DNA of 11,588 nt from Deltaproteobacteria bacterium (GTDB lineage: Bacteria; Myxococcota; Polyangia; Polyangiales; B10-G4): assembly GCA_019312705.1 (NCBI GenBank), contig JAFDCW010000261.1, positions 1-11,588 on the forward strand, read 5' to 3'. The position numbers and the translations under genes are program-made. Below the pieces are notes generated by a model. That model worked only from the letters and a program-made list of their open reading frames with translations. It was not told the DNA's origin and did no database searches. Below, in pieces: positions 5,661 to 11,588 of the stretch (positions are counted from its first letter, which is position 1; every line of letters starts with the position of its first letter).

Positions 5661-7634
5661 ATGTACCGGTTGTCCGCCCTGTTCTGCCTCTTTGCCTTGG
5701 CGTGTTCACCCGGCAGAGGAGGCGGCGCCGTCCGGGACGGCGGCGGGGACGCCGACATCCCCGCCAACGACGCCGACGGGGACGGCATCGGCGACGAGTG
5801 GGAGGGCCGCTCGGCGCGTACCGACAGCGACGGCGATGACATCCCCGACTACCAGGACACCGACTCCGACGGCGACGGGATCCCCGACGCCGACGAGCGG
5901 GTCAGCGGTGGCGGAGAAACCCCACCGGTCGACAGCGACGGCGACGGAACCCCGGACTTCCAGGACACCGACTCGGACGACAACGGCATCCCTGACGACG
6001 TCGAAGGCACGATCGACAACGACGGCGACGGCGAGGGTGACTACCGGGACTCCGACAACGACGGCGACACCATCCGCGACACCGAGGAAATCGGCGACGA
6101 CCCGAGCGCACCCCTCGACTTCGACGGTGACGGCATCCCCGACTACCTCGACATCGACTCCGACGGGGATACCATCGGGGACCGCTACGAGTACATCCCC
6201 CCCGACACCGACGGCGATGAAATCCCAGACCGCCACGACCCCGACTCCGACGGGGACGGCTGGACCGACGCCGAAGAATCCGGCGACGGCAATCCGCGCA
6301 CGCCCCCCGTCGACTCGGTCCTTGACGGCACCCCGGACTTCCGGGACCCCGACAGCGACAACGACGGCCTGTCCGATGCGGCCGAGCGCGAGCTCGGGAC
6401 GGCCCGCGACAATCCAGACACCGACGGAGACGGCGTCACCGACCTCATCGAGATGAGCGCCTGCGACGGTGACCCGTCATGCGTTGGGGACGCCCTCGAC
6501 CCCGCCTCGAGCCCGCGTACCCGCGGTGACTTCGTCTTCTTCGAGCCTTACATGGAGGCGCCCTCGCCGCCCCGCGATACCTTGGACTTCTCGACGGATC
6601 TGCAATTCGCGGACGTCTACTTCCTCATCGATACCACCGGCTCGATGAGCTCGCCGATCAGCAACGTGCGCACCAGCCTCAGCGCACCGGGGGGGATCAT
6701 CGATCGCGTCCGGACCGAGATCGCCGACGTGTGGATCGGCGTCGGCGAATATCGCGACTTCGGCGACGGGCGCATCTACAACCACCTTCAAGACATGAGC
6801 AGCAGCGTCGCAGACGCCCAGACCGCGGTGAATGGCCTCCGGGCTTCGGGCGGCGGGGACTATCCCGAGGGGGCCGTGCCGGCCTTGTGGTCCATCGCCA
6901 CGGGGGGAGCCGTCGGAGGAGGCGGCGGCTACGCCGCGCGGACGGGGTGCCCCGCCGGGACCCTCGGCTATCCGTGCTTCCGCTCCGGCGCTGTGCCCAT
7001 CGCGGTCGTCGTTGCCGACGCACCATTCCACAATATGACGACGGCCAACTACGGCGGGTACACCGTCGCCGGGACGCCGATGACCTACACGCGCGCTCTG
7101 CCCGACATCCTCGCGGCGAATCTGCGCATCGTCGGCGTGCCCGTCGGGACCGGGGCCCTCGCCAACCTCACCCAGATGGCCGCCGATACGAGCGCCCCGG
7201 TTCCGGTGGTCGCGTCCGGGGGGACCGTCGGCACCGCGGTCGTCGACCAGATCCGCACCCTCGCCAACTCCACCGAGTTCGACATCTCGGCCGAGTTCAT
7301 CGATGACCCGAGCGATGCCGTCGACACCCTGGCGGCGTTCGTGGATCGCCTCGAAGCCAACGAGGCTGGGGACGCGGCGCGGGGCTGCGACCCCCGCACC
7401 GCCGTCGATTCCGACGGCGACGGCGTCAAGGAGACGTTCCCGGCCGTCACTTCAGGGAACCGGATCTGCTTCGACATCATCGTGAAGCAGAACGATATGG
7501 TCATGCCGACCACCGACCCGCAGGTCTTCCGGGCGACGATCCGCGTCGTCGGGGACGGCTTTACGGAGCTCGACAGCCGGGAAGTCTTCTTCCTGGTTCC
7601 CCCCACCGTGGCCATCCCCGGCGGGCCGGACTGA
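5661..7634 (+). CDS. Lipoprotein with TSP3-like calcium-binding repeats and a von Willebrand A domain
   Basis: A 657-residue predicted surface or periplasmic lipoprotein. The start at 5661 is set by GGAGGG (5650-5655) five bases upstream and by the signal peptide MYRLSALFCLFALAC with lipid-attachment Cys15. An in-frame ATG at 5574 would add an Arg-rich stretch and is rejected. After a Gly/Asp linker, residues 37-264 hold about eight paired Asp-rich units of the DxDGDGIPDxxD type (thrombospondin type 3 / EF-hand-like), expected to bind many calcium ions. A VWA domain follows from about 316 to 560, with MIDAS motif DTTGS (Asp324, Thr326, Ser328), GGGDYPEG (Asp400) and VVVADAPFHN (Asp453). A Gly-rich loop (about 415-430) and Cys pair interrupt it. 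The tail (about 590-657) has another DSDGDG and two cysteines, and looks like a beta domain. A role in calcium-dependent adhesion or envelope structure is likely; the ligand is unknown. Confidence 0.88.
   Translation: MYRLSALFCLFALACSPGRGGGAVRDGGGDADIPANDADGDGIGDEWEGRSARTDSDGDDIPDYQDTDSDGDGIPDADERVSGGGETPPVDSDGDGTPDFQDTDSDDNGIPDDVEGTIDNDGDGEGDYRDSDNDGDTIRDTEEIGDDPSAPLDFDGDGIPDYLDIDSDGDTIGDRYEYIPPDTDGDEIPDRHDPDSDGDGWTDAEESGDGNPRTPPVDSVLDGTPDFRDPDSDNDGLSDAAERELGTARDNPDTDGDGVTDLIEMSACDGDPSCVGDALDPASSPRTRGDFVFFEPYMEAPSPPRDTLDFSTDLQFADVYFLIDTTGSMSSPISNVRTSLSAPGGIIDRVRTEIADVWIGVGEYRDFGDGRIYNHLQDMSSSVADAQTAVNGLRASGGGDYPEGAVPALWSIATGGAVGGGGGYAARTGCPAGTLGYPCFRSGAVPIAVVVADAPFHNMTTANYGGYTVAGTPMTYTRALPDILAANLRIVGVPVGTGALANLTQMAADTSAPVPVVASGGTVGTAVVDQIRTLANSTEFDISAEFIDDPSDAVDTLAAFVDRLEANEAGDAARGCDPRTAVDSDGDGVKETFPAVTSGNRICFDIIVKQNDMVMPTTDPQVFRATIRVVGDGFTELDSREVFFLVPPTVAIPGGPD
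5769..6452. repeat. Degenerate array of Asp-rich TSP3-like units
   Basis: The DNA repeats GACxxCGACGGCGACGG-like blocks encoding DxDGDG cores. Examples are DSDGDDIPDYQDTDSDGDGI, DSDGDGTPDFQDTDSDDNGI and DFDGDGIPDYLDIDSDGDTI. Units pair with spacings of about 12 and 24-35 residues. The copies have diverged at DNA level, so this is an old protein repeat and not a recent expansion. One unit (DSVLDGTPDF) has lost part of its calcium-ligand pattern. Confidence 0.85.
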
Positions 7635-7674
7635 AGCGCCCAGGGGCGCGCCCGTCGAGGCCATCGGATTGTTG

Positions 7675-7694
7675 GGGTCGTCGGTCGACGACCC
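7675..7694. terminator. Hairpin between convergent genes, possible bidirectional terminator
   Basis: Perfect 8-bp arms GGGTCGTC/GACGACCC around GGTC, 40 bases after the TSP3-VWA stop and 8 bases before the stop of the convergent acetyltransferase-like gene. The location fits termination in both directions. Neither side has a T-run, so it is not a standard intrinsic terminator; it may protect 3' ends or assist factor-dependent stopping. Confidence 0.4.
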
Positions 7695-7702
7695 TCAGTC
7701 GC

Positions 7703-8605
7703 TCACTCCGGGTCGTCGCCGGCGGGGTTGAGCAGCTTGCGGGACCAGAGGATGGCGTCCTTGCGCTCGTTGCCGCCCACGTCGAGGGCCCGGGCGAGGA
7801 GCCCCGTCTTTCGGAAGCCCGCGGCGAGGTAAACCGTCGCCATCTCGAGGTCGTCGTTGGGGGCGAAGCCGAAGGCGCTGATGATGCCCCGCTCCTTGAG
7901 GTCTTCGGCGAGGGTGCGAAGCCCGCCGATGAGCGCCGTGCGTTCGTTGTCGCTCGTCGGACGCCGCAGTATCTCGACCAGAGAGTGCCCGAAGCAGTCC
8001 TGGAACTCCGCGGAGAGGTAGTTGGGCGTGCAGCGCCGGTAGACGCAGTCGTAATAGAAACGCTCGGCGTCGCGGCCGAATGTGTCGAAGGTATTGAGCG
8101 CGGTCCCGGCGGCCACGGCCGCGTCCCGGACCTTCAGCGCGAGCTCCTCGTCGACTTCGTGGACCGCTACGCCCTTGATGATCTCGGGGACGTCCTTGGC
8201 GGGCTTCTTGGCGGCGTTGATGGTGCGCTCGGCGACCTTCAGCCCCGAATCACCGACGTCGACGCTCGCGGTCTTGTCGCCGATGACGCACCCACAAAGG
8301 TGTCCGTCACTGCGCTTGTAGAAGCCGGGAATCGTGCCTTCGCGAACGAAACCGACGCGGGTCCACGAGGAGACCTCGTCCTTCTCGACGAGGGTGATGA
8401 CCTTCTTGATGCCTTCACGCTTCGCGACGGACTGGATGAAGAGTCGCTTGGCGGGGAGGGCGCCGGCGCGGAAGTCGATCACGCGGATGGACTTCGTCCG
8501 GTGGTTGACCAGCAAACACAAGAACGCGCTGTCGCTTCGGAAATGGATCTCTTCGACCGTCTCCGCCGGTACTTCGACCTTTTTCGCAGCTGCCTTACGT
8601 GCCAT
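7703..8605 (-). CDS. AblB/GNAT-like putative N-acetyltransferase
   Basis: A 300-residue predicted cytoplasmic protein. The start at 8605 has TGAGGA about 9 bases upstream, and the N-terminus is Lys/Ala-rich (MARKAAAKKVEVPAE). The first half (about 40-115) contains LFIQSVAKREGIKKVITLVE and WTRVGFVREGTIPGFYKR, resembling the N-terminal part of AblB, the beta-lysine acetyltransferase of compatible-solute synthesis. The end (VYLAAGFRKTGLLARALDVG to ILWSRKLL) resembles the last strands of a GNAT fold. The classical R/Q-x-x-G-x-G/A acetyl-CoA loop is not obvious in either half, so activity is unproven. A middle segment is Cys-rich (YYDCVYRRC, QDCFGH). The partner enzyme AblA (lysine 2,3-aminomutase) is not in the window. 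It lies 144 bp downstream of the triple-DsbA gene and probably has its own promoter. Family call moderate; substrate unknown. Confidence 0.6.
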   Translation of the reverse strand: MARKAAAKKVEVPAETVEEIHFRSDSAFLCLLVNHRTKSIRVIDFRAGALPAKRLFIQSVAKREGIKKVITLVEKDEVSSWTRVGFVREGTIPGFYKRSDGHLCGCVIGDKTASVDVGDSGLKVAERTINAAKKPAKDVPEIIKGVAVHEVDEELALKVRDAAVAAGTALNTFDTFGRDAERFYYDCVYRRCTPNYLSAEFQDCFGHSLVEILRRPTSDNERTALIGGLRTLAEDLKERGIISAFGFAPNDDLEMATVYLAAGFRKTGLLARALDVGGNERKDAILWSRKLLNPAGDDPE

Positions 8606-8657
8606 GTGCCCCGTTCCTCAATGATTTCCTCTACGCGAGGGGCGTGGAGGACGGGGT

Positions 8658-8686
8658 CATGTAGGCCGGTCGGGTCAGCGTGTCAA
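8658..8686 (-). promoter_or_regulatory. Candidate sigma70 promoter for the AblB-like gene
   Basis: On the minus strand TTGACA (8686-8681) is a perfect -35 and lies 17 bases from TACATG (8663-8658), a weak -10 matching three of six consensus bases. The predicted transcript would start near 8651, giving a leader of about 45 bases before the ATG at 8605. Spacing and position are right; the poor -10 limits confidence. Confidence 0.42.
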
Positions 8687-8703
8687 ATCGCGTGCTCTTG
8701 GCC

Positions 8704-8717
8704 CCCCGTATTCGGGG
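8704..8717 (-). terminator. Small hairpin after the triple-DsbA gene
   Basis: CCCCG-TATT-CGGGG lies 33 bases past the stop of the triple-DsbA lipoprotein and upstream of the TTGACA element. The stem is only 5 bp and no T-run follows on the minus strand, so termination here is uncertain. Confidence 0.25.
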
Positions 8718-8749
8718 AAAGGTCCGTGATTCTCGCCTCTTCCGTTCGG

Positions 8750-10855
8750 TCAGGGAGATGCCTCAGCGATTTGCGCGTCGATGAGCTGCCGAAACGCCTC
8801 GATCGGGTGGGCCCCTTGGAGGAGGTGGCCGTTCACGAAAGTCGACGGGGTGCCGATGCGGGCACCGGCCGCACGGATGGCCTCGATGTCTGCATCGATG
8901 ACGTCTTGGTGGCGCCCCCCGTCGAGGGCCGCCTCGAGTTCGCCCAGGTCGATGCCCCCCACGACGCGCGCGTAGCTCAGCAGATCCGACCGGCCGAGGG
9001 CGCGCTGATTTCGAAAGAGTACATCGTGGTACTCCCAGAACTTCGCATCGCCGCCCTGGCGGAAGACCTCGAGGGCCGCCCGGTGGGCCGCAGGCGCGTC
9101 CTGGTGGAAGGGCAAGGGGTAGTTGCGGAAGACGATGCGCACCCGTCCCCGATACTCGCGCTCGATGGCGTCGAGGGTTGGCCCGAGGCGCGAGCAGAAG
9201 ACGCACTGGAAATCACTAAAGACCTGGAGCGTAACCGGCGCGCCGACGGCCCCGCGGGAGGGGACCGACTGCGGGACGGCAATGCTGTAGACCGACGGCG
9301 GCCGGGGCGGCGCTCCAGCGTTCGCGCCGAGGCCGGCTCCTTCCCCGTCGACGTAGACCAGGGACCGCGGGGCTCCGTCGATCCTTTCCGCGTAGATGCG
9401 CGCCCGCGGCGTTCCGGCGGCGACGCGCTCACGAGCCCGGCTCAGTTCCTCGTCGACGATGGCGGTGAAAGCGGCGAGCGGCTGGGCGCCGGCGATGTAC
9501 CGGCCATTGATGAAGAAGGCGGGAGTGCCCCGGGCGCCGAGGGAGGCCGCGAGGGCCATGTCCTGGTCGATCGCCCCTTGGTGTGTACCGCGGCCCATCG
9601 CTCGTTTGAAGCGCCGCATGTTTAGTCGCGTCCTCCGGGCGTAGGCGTCGAGGTCGTCGCGGTCGATGGCTTGCTGGTTCTGGAAGAGCAGGTCGTGAAA
9701 GTCCCAGAAGCCGCGATTTCCACGCTGGGCAAAGGCTTCGAGGGCGGCCCGGTGTGCGTTCGGGGCCTCCTGGTGGAAGGGCAGGGGGTTGTGCTTGAAG
9801 ACGATGCGCAGGTCTCGGCCGTAGCGCTGCTCGAGGTCGCTGAGGGTGGGCTGCACCCGGCTGCAGAAAGGGCACTGAAAATCACTGATCTCCACGATGG
9901 TCACCAGCGCATCGGCGGGACCGCGGCTGGGGGAGTTGCCCAGGGGCACGTAGTGTACGGCGCTCGGGTCCAGCCTGCGTGACGGCCGCGCTGCGGCCCG
10001 GGGTACCGACGGTGGGGCGGTCGGTACATCGACAGCGACGGTCTGCACCGACGCGTATACATCGCGGCGATCGAGACCGCGATCGATGGCGTAGCGCGCG
10101 ATGACGATCTCTTCGTCGACGATCTGTTCGAACGCGGTGAAGGGCTGGGCTCCGACGAGCTTGCGGCCGTTGATGAAGAACGTGGGCGTACCCCGGGCGC
10201 CAACCCGTTCGGCGAGGGCATCGTCTTCGCCGATGGCGACGTCGTGGAGCCGCCCATCGAGGGCCTGGCGGAAGCGAGGCAGGTCGAGGCCCAGGCCCGT
10301 GGCGTAGGCCTCGAGATCGGCCTGGCTGAGCGCTTGCTGATTGTCGAAGAGCAGGTCGTGCATCTGCCAAAAGCCCTCGTCGCCCTGCTGGGCGAAGGCC
10401 TCGAGGGCGGCTGCAGCCGCGGGGCGCGCTTGGCGATGAAACGGCAATGGGCGATTGCGGAAGACGAGGCGCACGTCGTCGGGAAAAGTTTCGACGAGGC
10501 GTGTCAGGGTGGGCACCACCCGGCTACAGAATGGGCATTCGAAGTCGCTGAAGATGACTACCGTCACCGAGGCGTCTCTGGGCCCCAGGGCCGGGCGGCC
10601 GGCGACGGGGATGCGCACGCGTTCGGCGTCGGCGCCGGGGAGCCCGCTCGTGGCGGGCCAGGCAGGCACGTCCCTGTCGGCGGTGCCCTCCTCTGATGAA
10701 TCGGAGGAGCTACGGGAGTCCGAGACCGAGACGCGAGCCGGCGATGCGGCACGGTCCGCGGTCGTCGAGGGCCGGACCCCGGGAGGGCTCCCGCAGGCGG
10801 CGAGGGCGGCGAGGGCGCAGGGGACGAGCAACGAGCGGAGGAAGGAGGGGGGCAT
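8750..10855 (-). CDS. Lipoprotein with three tandem DsbA-like thioredoxin domains
   Basis: A 701-residue predicted lipoprotein. The ATG at 10855 begins a signal peptide (MPPSFLRSLLVPCALAALAAC) with lipobox LAAC and Cys21; in-frame extension to a TTG at 10930 would run into the upstream terminator and is rejected. A Ser/Ala/Asp linker (about 22-90) leads to three full DsbA/Thioredoxin_4-type domains. Each has a CxxC, a PLPFH motif, a helical insert with FW..HD.LF.NQ, and a cis-Pro: domain 1 Cys107-Cys110 (CPFC), Pro224 (GTPTFF); domain 2 Cys328-Cys331 (CPFC), Pro445 (GTPAFF); domain 3 Cys551-Cys554 (CVFC), Pro670 (GTPSTF). The repeat period is about 222 residues. All three keep the catalytic elements, so all may be redox-active outside the cytoplasm. 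Whether they oxidise, isomerise or reduce is unknown. No strong ribosome-binding site is visible. It lies downstream of a paralogous gene, separated by a terminator. Confidence 0.93.
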   Translation of the reverse strand: MPPSFLRSLLVPCALAALAACGSPPGVRPSTTADRAASPARVSVSDSRSSSDSSEEGTADRDVPAWPATSGLPGADAERVRIPVAGRPALGPRDASVTVVIFSDFECPFCSRVVPTLTRLVETFPDDVRLVFRNRPLPFHRQARPAAAAALEAFAQQGDEGFWQMHDLLFDNQQALSQADLEAYATGLGLDLPRFRQALDGRLHDVAIGEDDALAERVGARGTPTFFINGRKLVGAQPFTAFEQIVDEEIVIARYAIDRGLDRRDVYASVQTVAVDVPTAPPSVPRAAARPSRRLDPSAVHYVPLGNSPSRGPADALVTIVEISDFQCPFCSRVQPTLSDLEQRYGRDLRIVFKHNPLPFHQEAPNAHRAALEAFAQRGNRGFWDFHDLLFQNQQAIDRDDLDAYARRTRLNMRRFKRAMGRGTHQGAIDQDMALAASLGARGTPAFFINGRYIAGAQPLAAFTAIVDEELSRARERVAAGTPRARIYAERIDGAPRSLVYVDGEGAGLGANAGAPPRPPSVYSIAVPQSVPSRGAVGAPVTLQVFSDFQCVFCSRLGPTLDAIEREYRGRVRIVFRNYPLPFHQDAPAAHRAALEVFRQGGDAKFWEYHDVLFRNQRALGRSDLLSYARVVGGIDLGELEAALDGGRHQDVIDADIEAIRAAGARIGTPSTFVNGHLLQGAHPIEAFRQLIDAQIAEASP

Positions 10856-10868
10856 GGTCTTCGTCTTT

Positions 10869-10910
10869 GGGGCGATCCTGGGGGCGATCCGGGGGGCGAT
10901 CCGGGGGGCG
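10869..10910. repeat. 12-bp tandem repeat in the leader of the triple-DsbA gene
   Basis: Three copies of GGGGCGATCCGG (the first with TG at its end) at 10869, 10881 and 10893, plus a half copy GGGGCG to 10910, all between the upstream terminator and the start at 10855. If read in frame it would give Ile-Ala-Pro-Arg units, but the signal peptide shows translation starts after it. The repeat occupies the place where the promoter and 5' leader should be. Confidence 0.9.
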
Positions 10911-10921
10911 CAGCATACGCC

Positions 10922-10958
10922 AACAAACAAAAGAGCCGGACGCTTCCGCGCCCGGCTC
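10922..10958 (-). terminator. Strong rho-independent terminator after the upstream DsbA-like gene
   Basis: On the minus strand an 11-bp stem (GAGCCGGGCGC paired with GCGTCCGGCTC, one G-T pair) closes on a GGAA tetraloop and is followed at once by TTTTGTTTGTT (10932-10922). It starts about 40 bases past the stop of the gene ending at 10999. This is a textbook intrinsic terminator and implies that the triple-DsbA gene is transcribed largely on its own. Confidence 0.9.
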
Positions 10959-10998
10959 CTTCATTCAAATCGCGGGATGGTCCCCGCGCGGCTTCAGA

Positions 10999-11588
10999 TC
11001 ATTCCGCGAGGGCGCGGTCGATCGCGGTCTTGAACGCCTCGAAGGGCTGGGCGCCCTGGACCAGGCGGCCATTGATGAAGAAGCTCGGCGTGCCGATACG
11101 CGCGCCGGCTTCCTGGACGGCGTCCACGTCCTGCTGGACGCGGGCCTGGTGGGTGCGGTTGTCGAGGGCGGCGCGGAACTGCCCCATGTTGATGCCGCCG
11201 ACCTGCTCGGCGTAGGTCTCGAGGTTCGCGCGGGCGATGGCGCGCTGGTTCTGGAAAAGAATGTCGTGGTAGGCCCAGAACTTGTCCGAGCCACCCTGAC
11301 GCATGATCTCCCAAGAGGCCTCGGCGGCGAGGGGCGCCTCCTGGTGGAAGGGCAGCGGGTAGTTACGCCAGATGACCTTCACCCGGTTGCCGTACTCGCG
11401 CATGACCTGCTCCATCGTCGGGTTGACGCGGCTGCAGAATGGGCACTGGAAGTCGCTGAACTCCTGGATGATGACCTGGGCGTTGGCGCCGCCCTTGAAG
11501 GGCGCGTCGCGGGGGGCGGCGATCTCGTAGACCTGGTCCGCGGGGGGAGCCGCGGGGCGGGCCGGTGCCGCGGCGGCGGCAGGCGCTG
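10999..11588 (-). CDS. DsbA-like thioredoxin-domain protein, C-terminal part (5' end outside window)
   Basis: Open on the minus strand from the window edge to TGA at 11001-10999, about 195 residues. It starts in an Ala/Pro-rich linker (APAAAAAPARPAAPPA), then VYEIAAPRDAP, and holds one complete DsbA-like domain: SDFQCPFCSRV with the CPFC active site at 11445-11434, WRNYPLPFHQEAP, KFWAYHDILFQNQRAI, VGGINMG, and the cis-Pro motif ARIGTPSFFINGR near the end. The true start and signal peptide lie beyond 11588; the in-frame ATG at 11415 would cut off the active site and is not the start. It is a close paralogue of the neighbouring triple-domain protein, most like its third domain. More DsbA domains could lie upstream of the window. 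It probably acts in periplasmic disulfide chemistry. Confidence 0.9.
   Translation of the reverse strand, partial: APAAAAAPARPAAPPADQVYEIAAPRDAPFKGGANAQVIIQEFSDFQCPFCSRVNPTMEQVMREYGNRVKVIWRNYPLPFHQEAPLAAEASWEIMRQGGSDKFWAYHDILFQNQRAIARANLETYAEQVGGINMGQFRAALDNRTHQARVQQDVDAVQEAGARIGTPSFFINGRLVQGAQPFEAFKTAIDRALAE

Noticed and set aside
5769..6452. CRISPR-like array
   Set aside because: The repeats are degenerate, in frame, and encode calcium-binding Asp motifs with no unique spacers.
7985..9625. 546-codon open frame on the + strand
   Set aside because: It lies antisense across two well-supported minus-strand genes (AblB-like and triple-DsbA) and their gap. It has no ribosome-binding site or recognisable motif; high-GC third positions explain the lack of stops.
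10856..10930. N-terminal extension of the triple-DsbA protein to a TTG codon at 10930
   Set aside because: The codon lies inside the T-run of the terminator and the extension is the translation of a 12-bp repeat; the signal peptide begins at the ATG at 10855.

Overview
This is a GC-rich window from a Gram-negative bacterium. It probably belongs to the Myxococcota (Sandaracinus/Polyangia-like) or a nearby deltaproteobacterial lineage. The clues are Asp/Gly-rich linkers straight after lipobox cysteines, a thrombospondin type 3 (TSP3) repeat protein with a von Willebrand A domain, several large exported lipoproteins, and high-GC codon use that opens long antisense ORFs. The taxonomic call is inference; no rRNA or marker gene was seen. 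No tRNA, rRNA, CRISPR array, transposase or phage gene was recognised.

Layout. (1) 1-1205, +: C-terminal half of a UvrD/PcrA helicase. (2) 1206-1553: intergenic, with an 18-bp inverted repeat. (3) 1554-3836, +: large lipoprotein of the S41 (tricorn/CtpA-like) peptidase group, apparently with two S41-like modules. (4) 5396-3858, -: a compact envelope-stress cluster, made of a broken YbjN/CesT-like small gene, pspA, and an FmdB-type zinc-ribbon gene with a repetitive Ser/Lys tail. It converges on the S41 gene with only 21 bp between the stops. (5) 5661-7634, +: lipoprotein with TSP3 calcium-binding repeats and a VWA domain, divergent from the pspA cluster. (6) 8605-7703, -: AblB/GNAT-like putative acetyltransferase with a candidate sigma70 promoter. 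(7) 10855-8750, -: a lipoprotein carrying three complete tandem DsbA-like thioredoxin domains. (8) 11588-10999, -: the end of a paralogous DsbA-like gene, closed by a strong rho-independent terminator at 10958-10922.

How the genes fit together. Most of the window serves the cell envelope: membrane protection (PspA), disulfide chemistry outside the cytoplasm (four DsbA-like domains in two adjacent genes), and exported proteolysis or adhesion (S41 and TSP3-VWA lipoproteins). No single new pathway can be proved. The most unusual items are the triple-DsbA lipoprotein beside its paralogue, the apparent double S41 architecture, and the damaged small gene in front of pspA.
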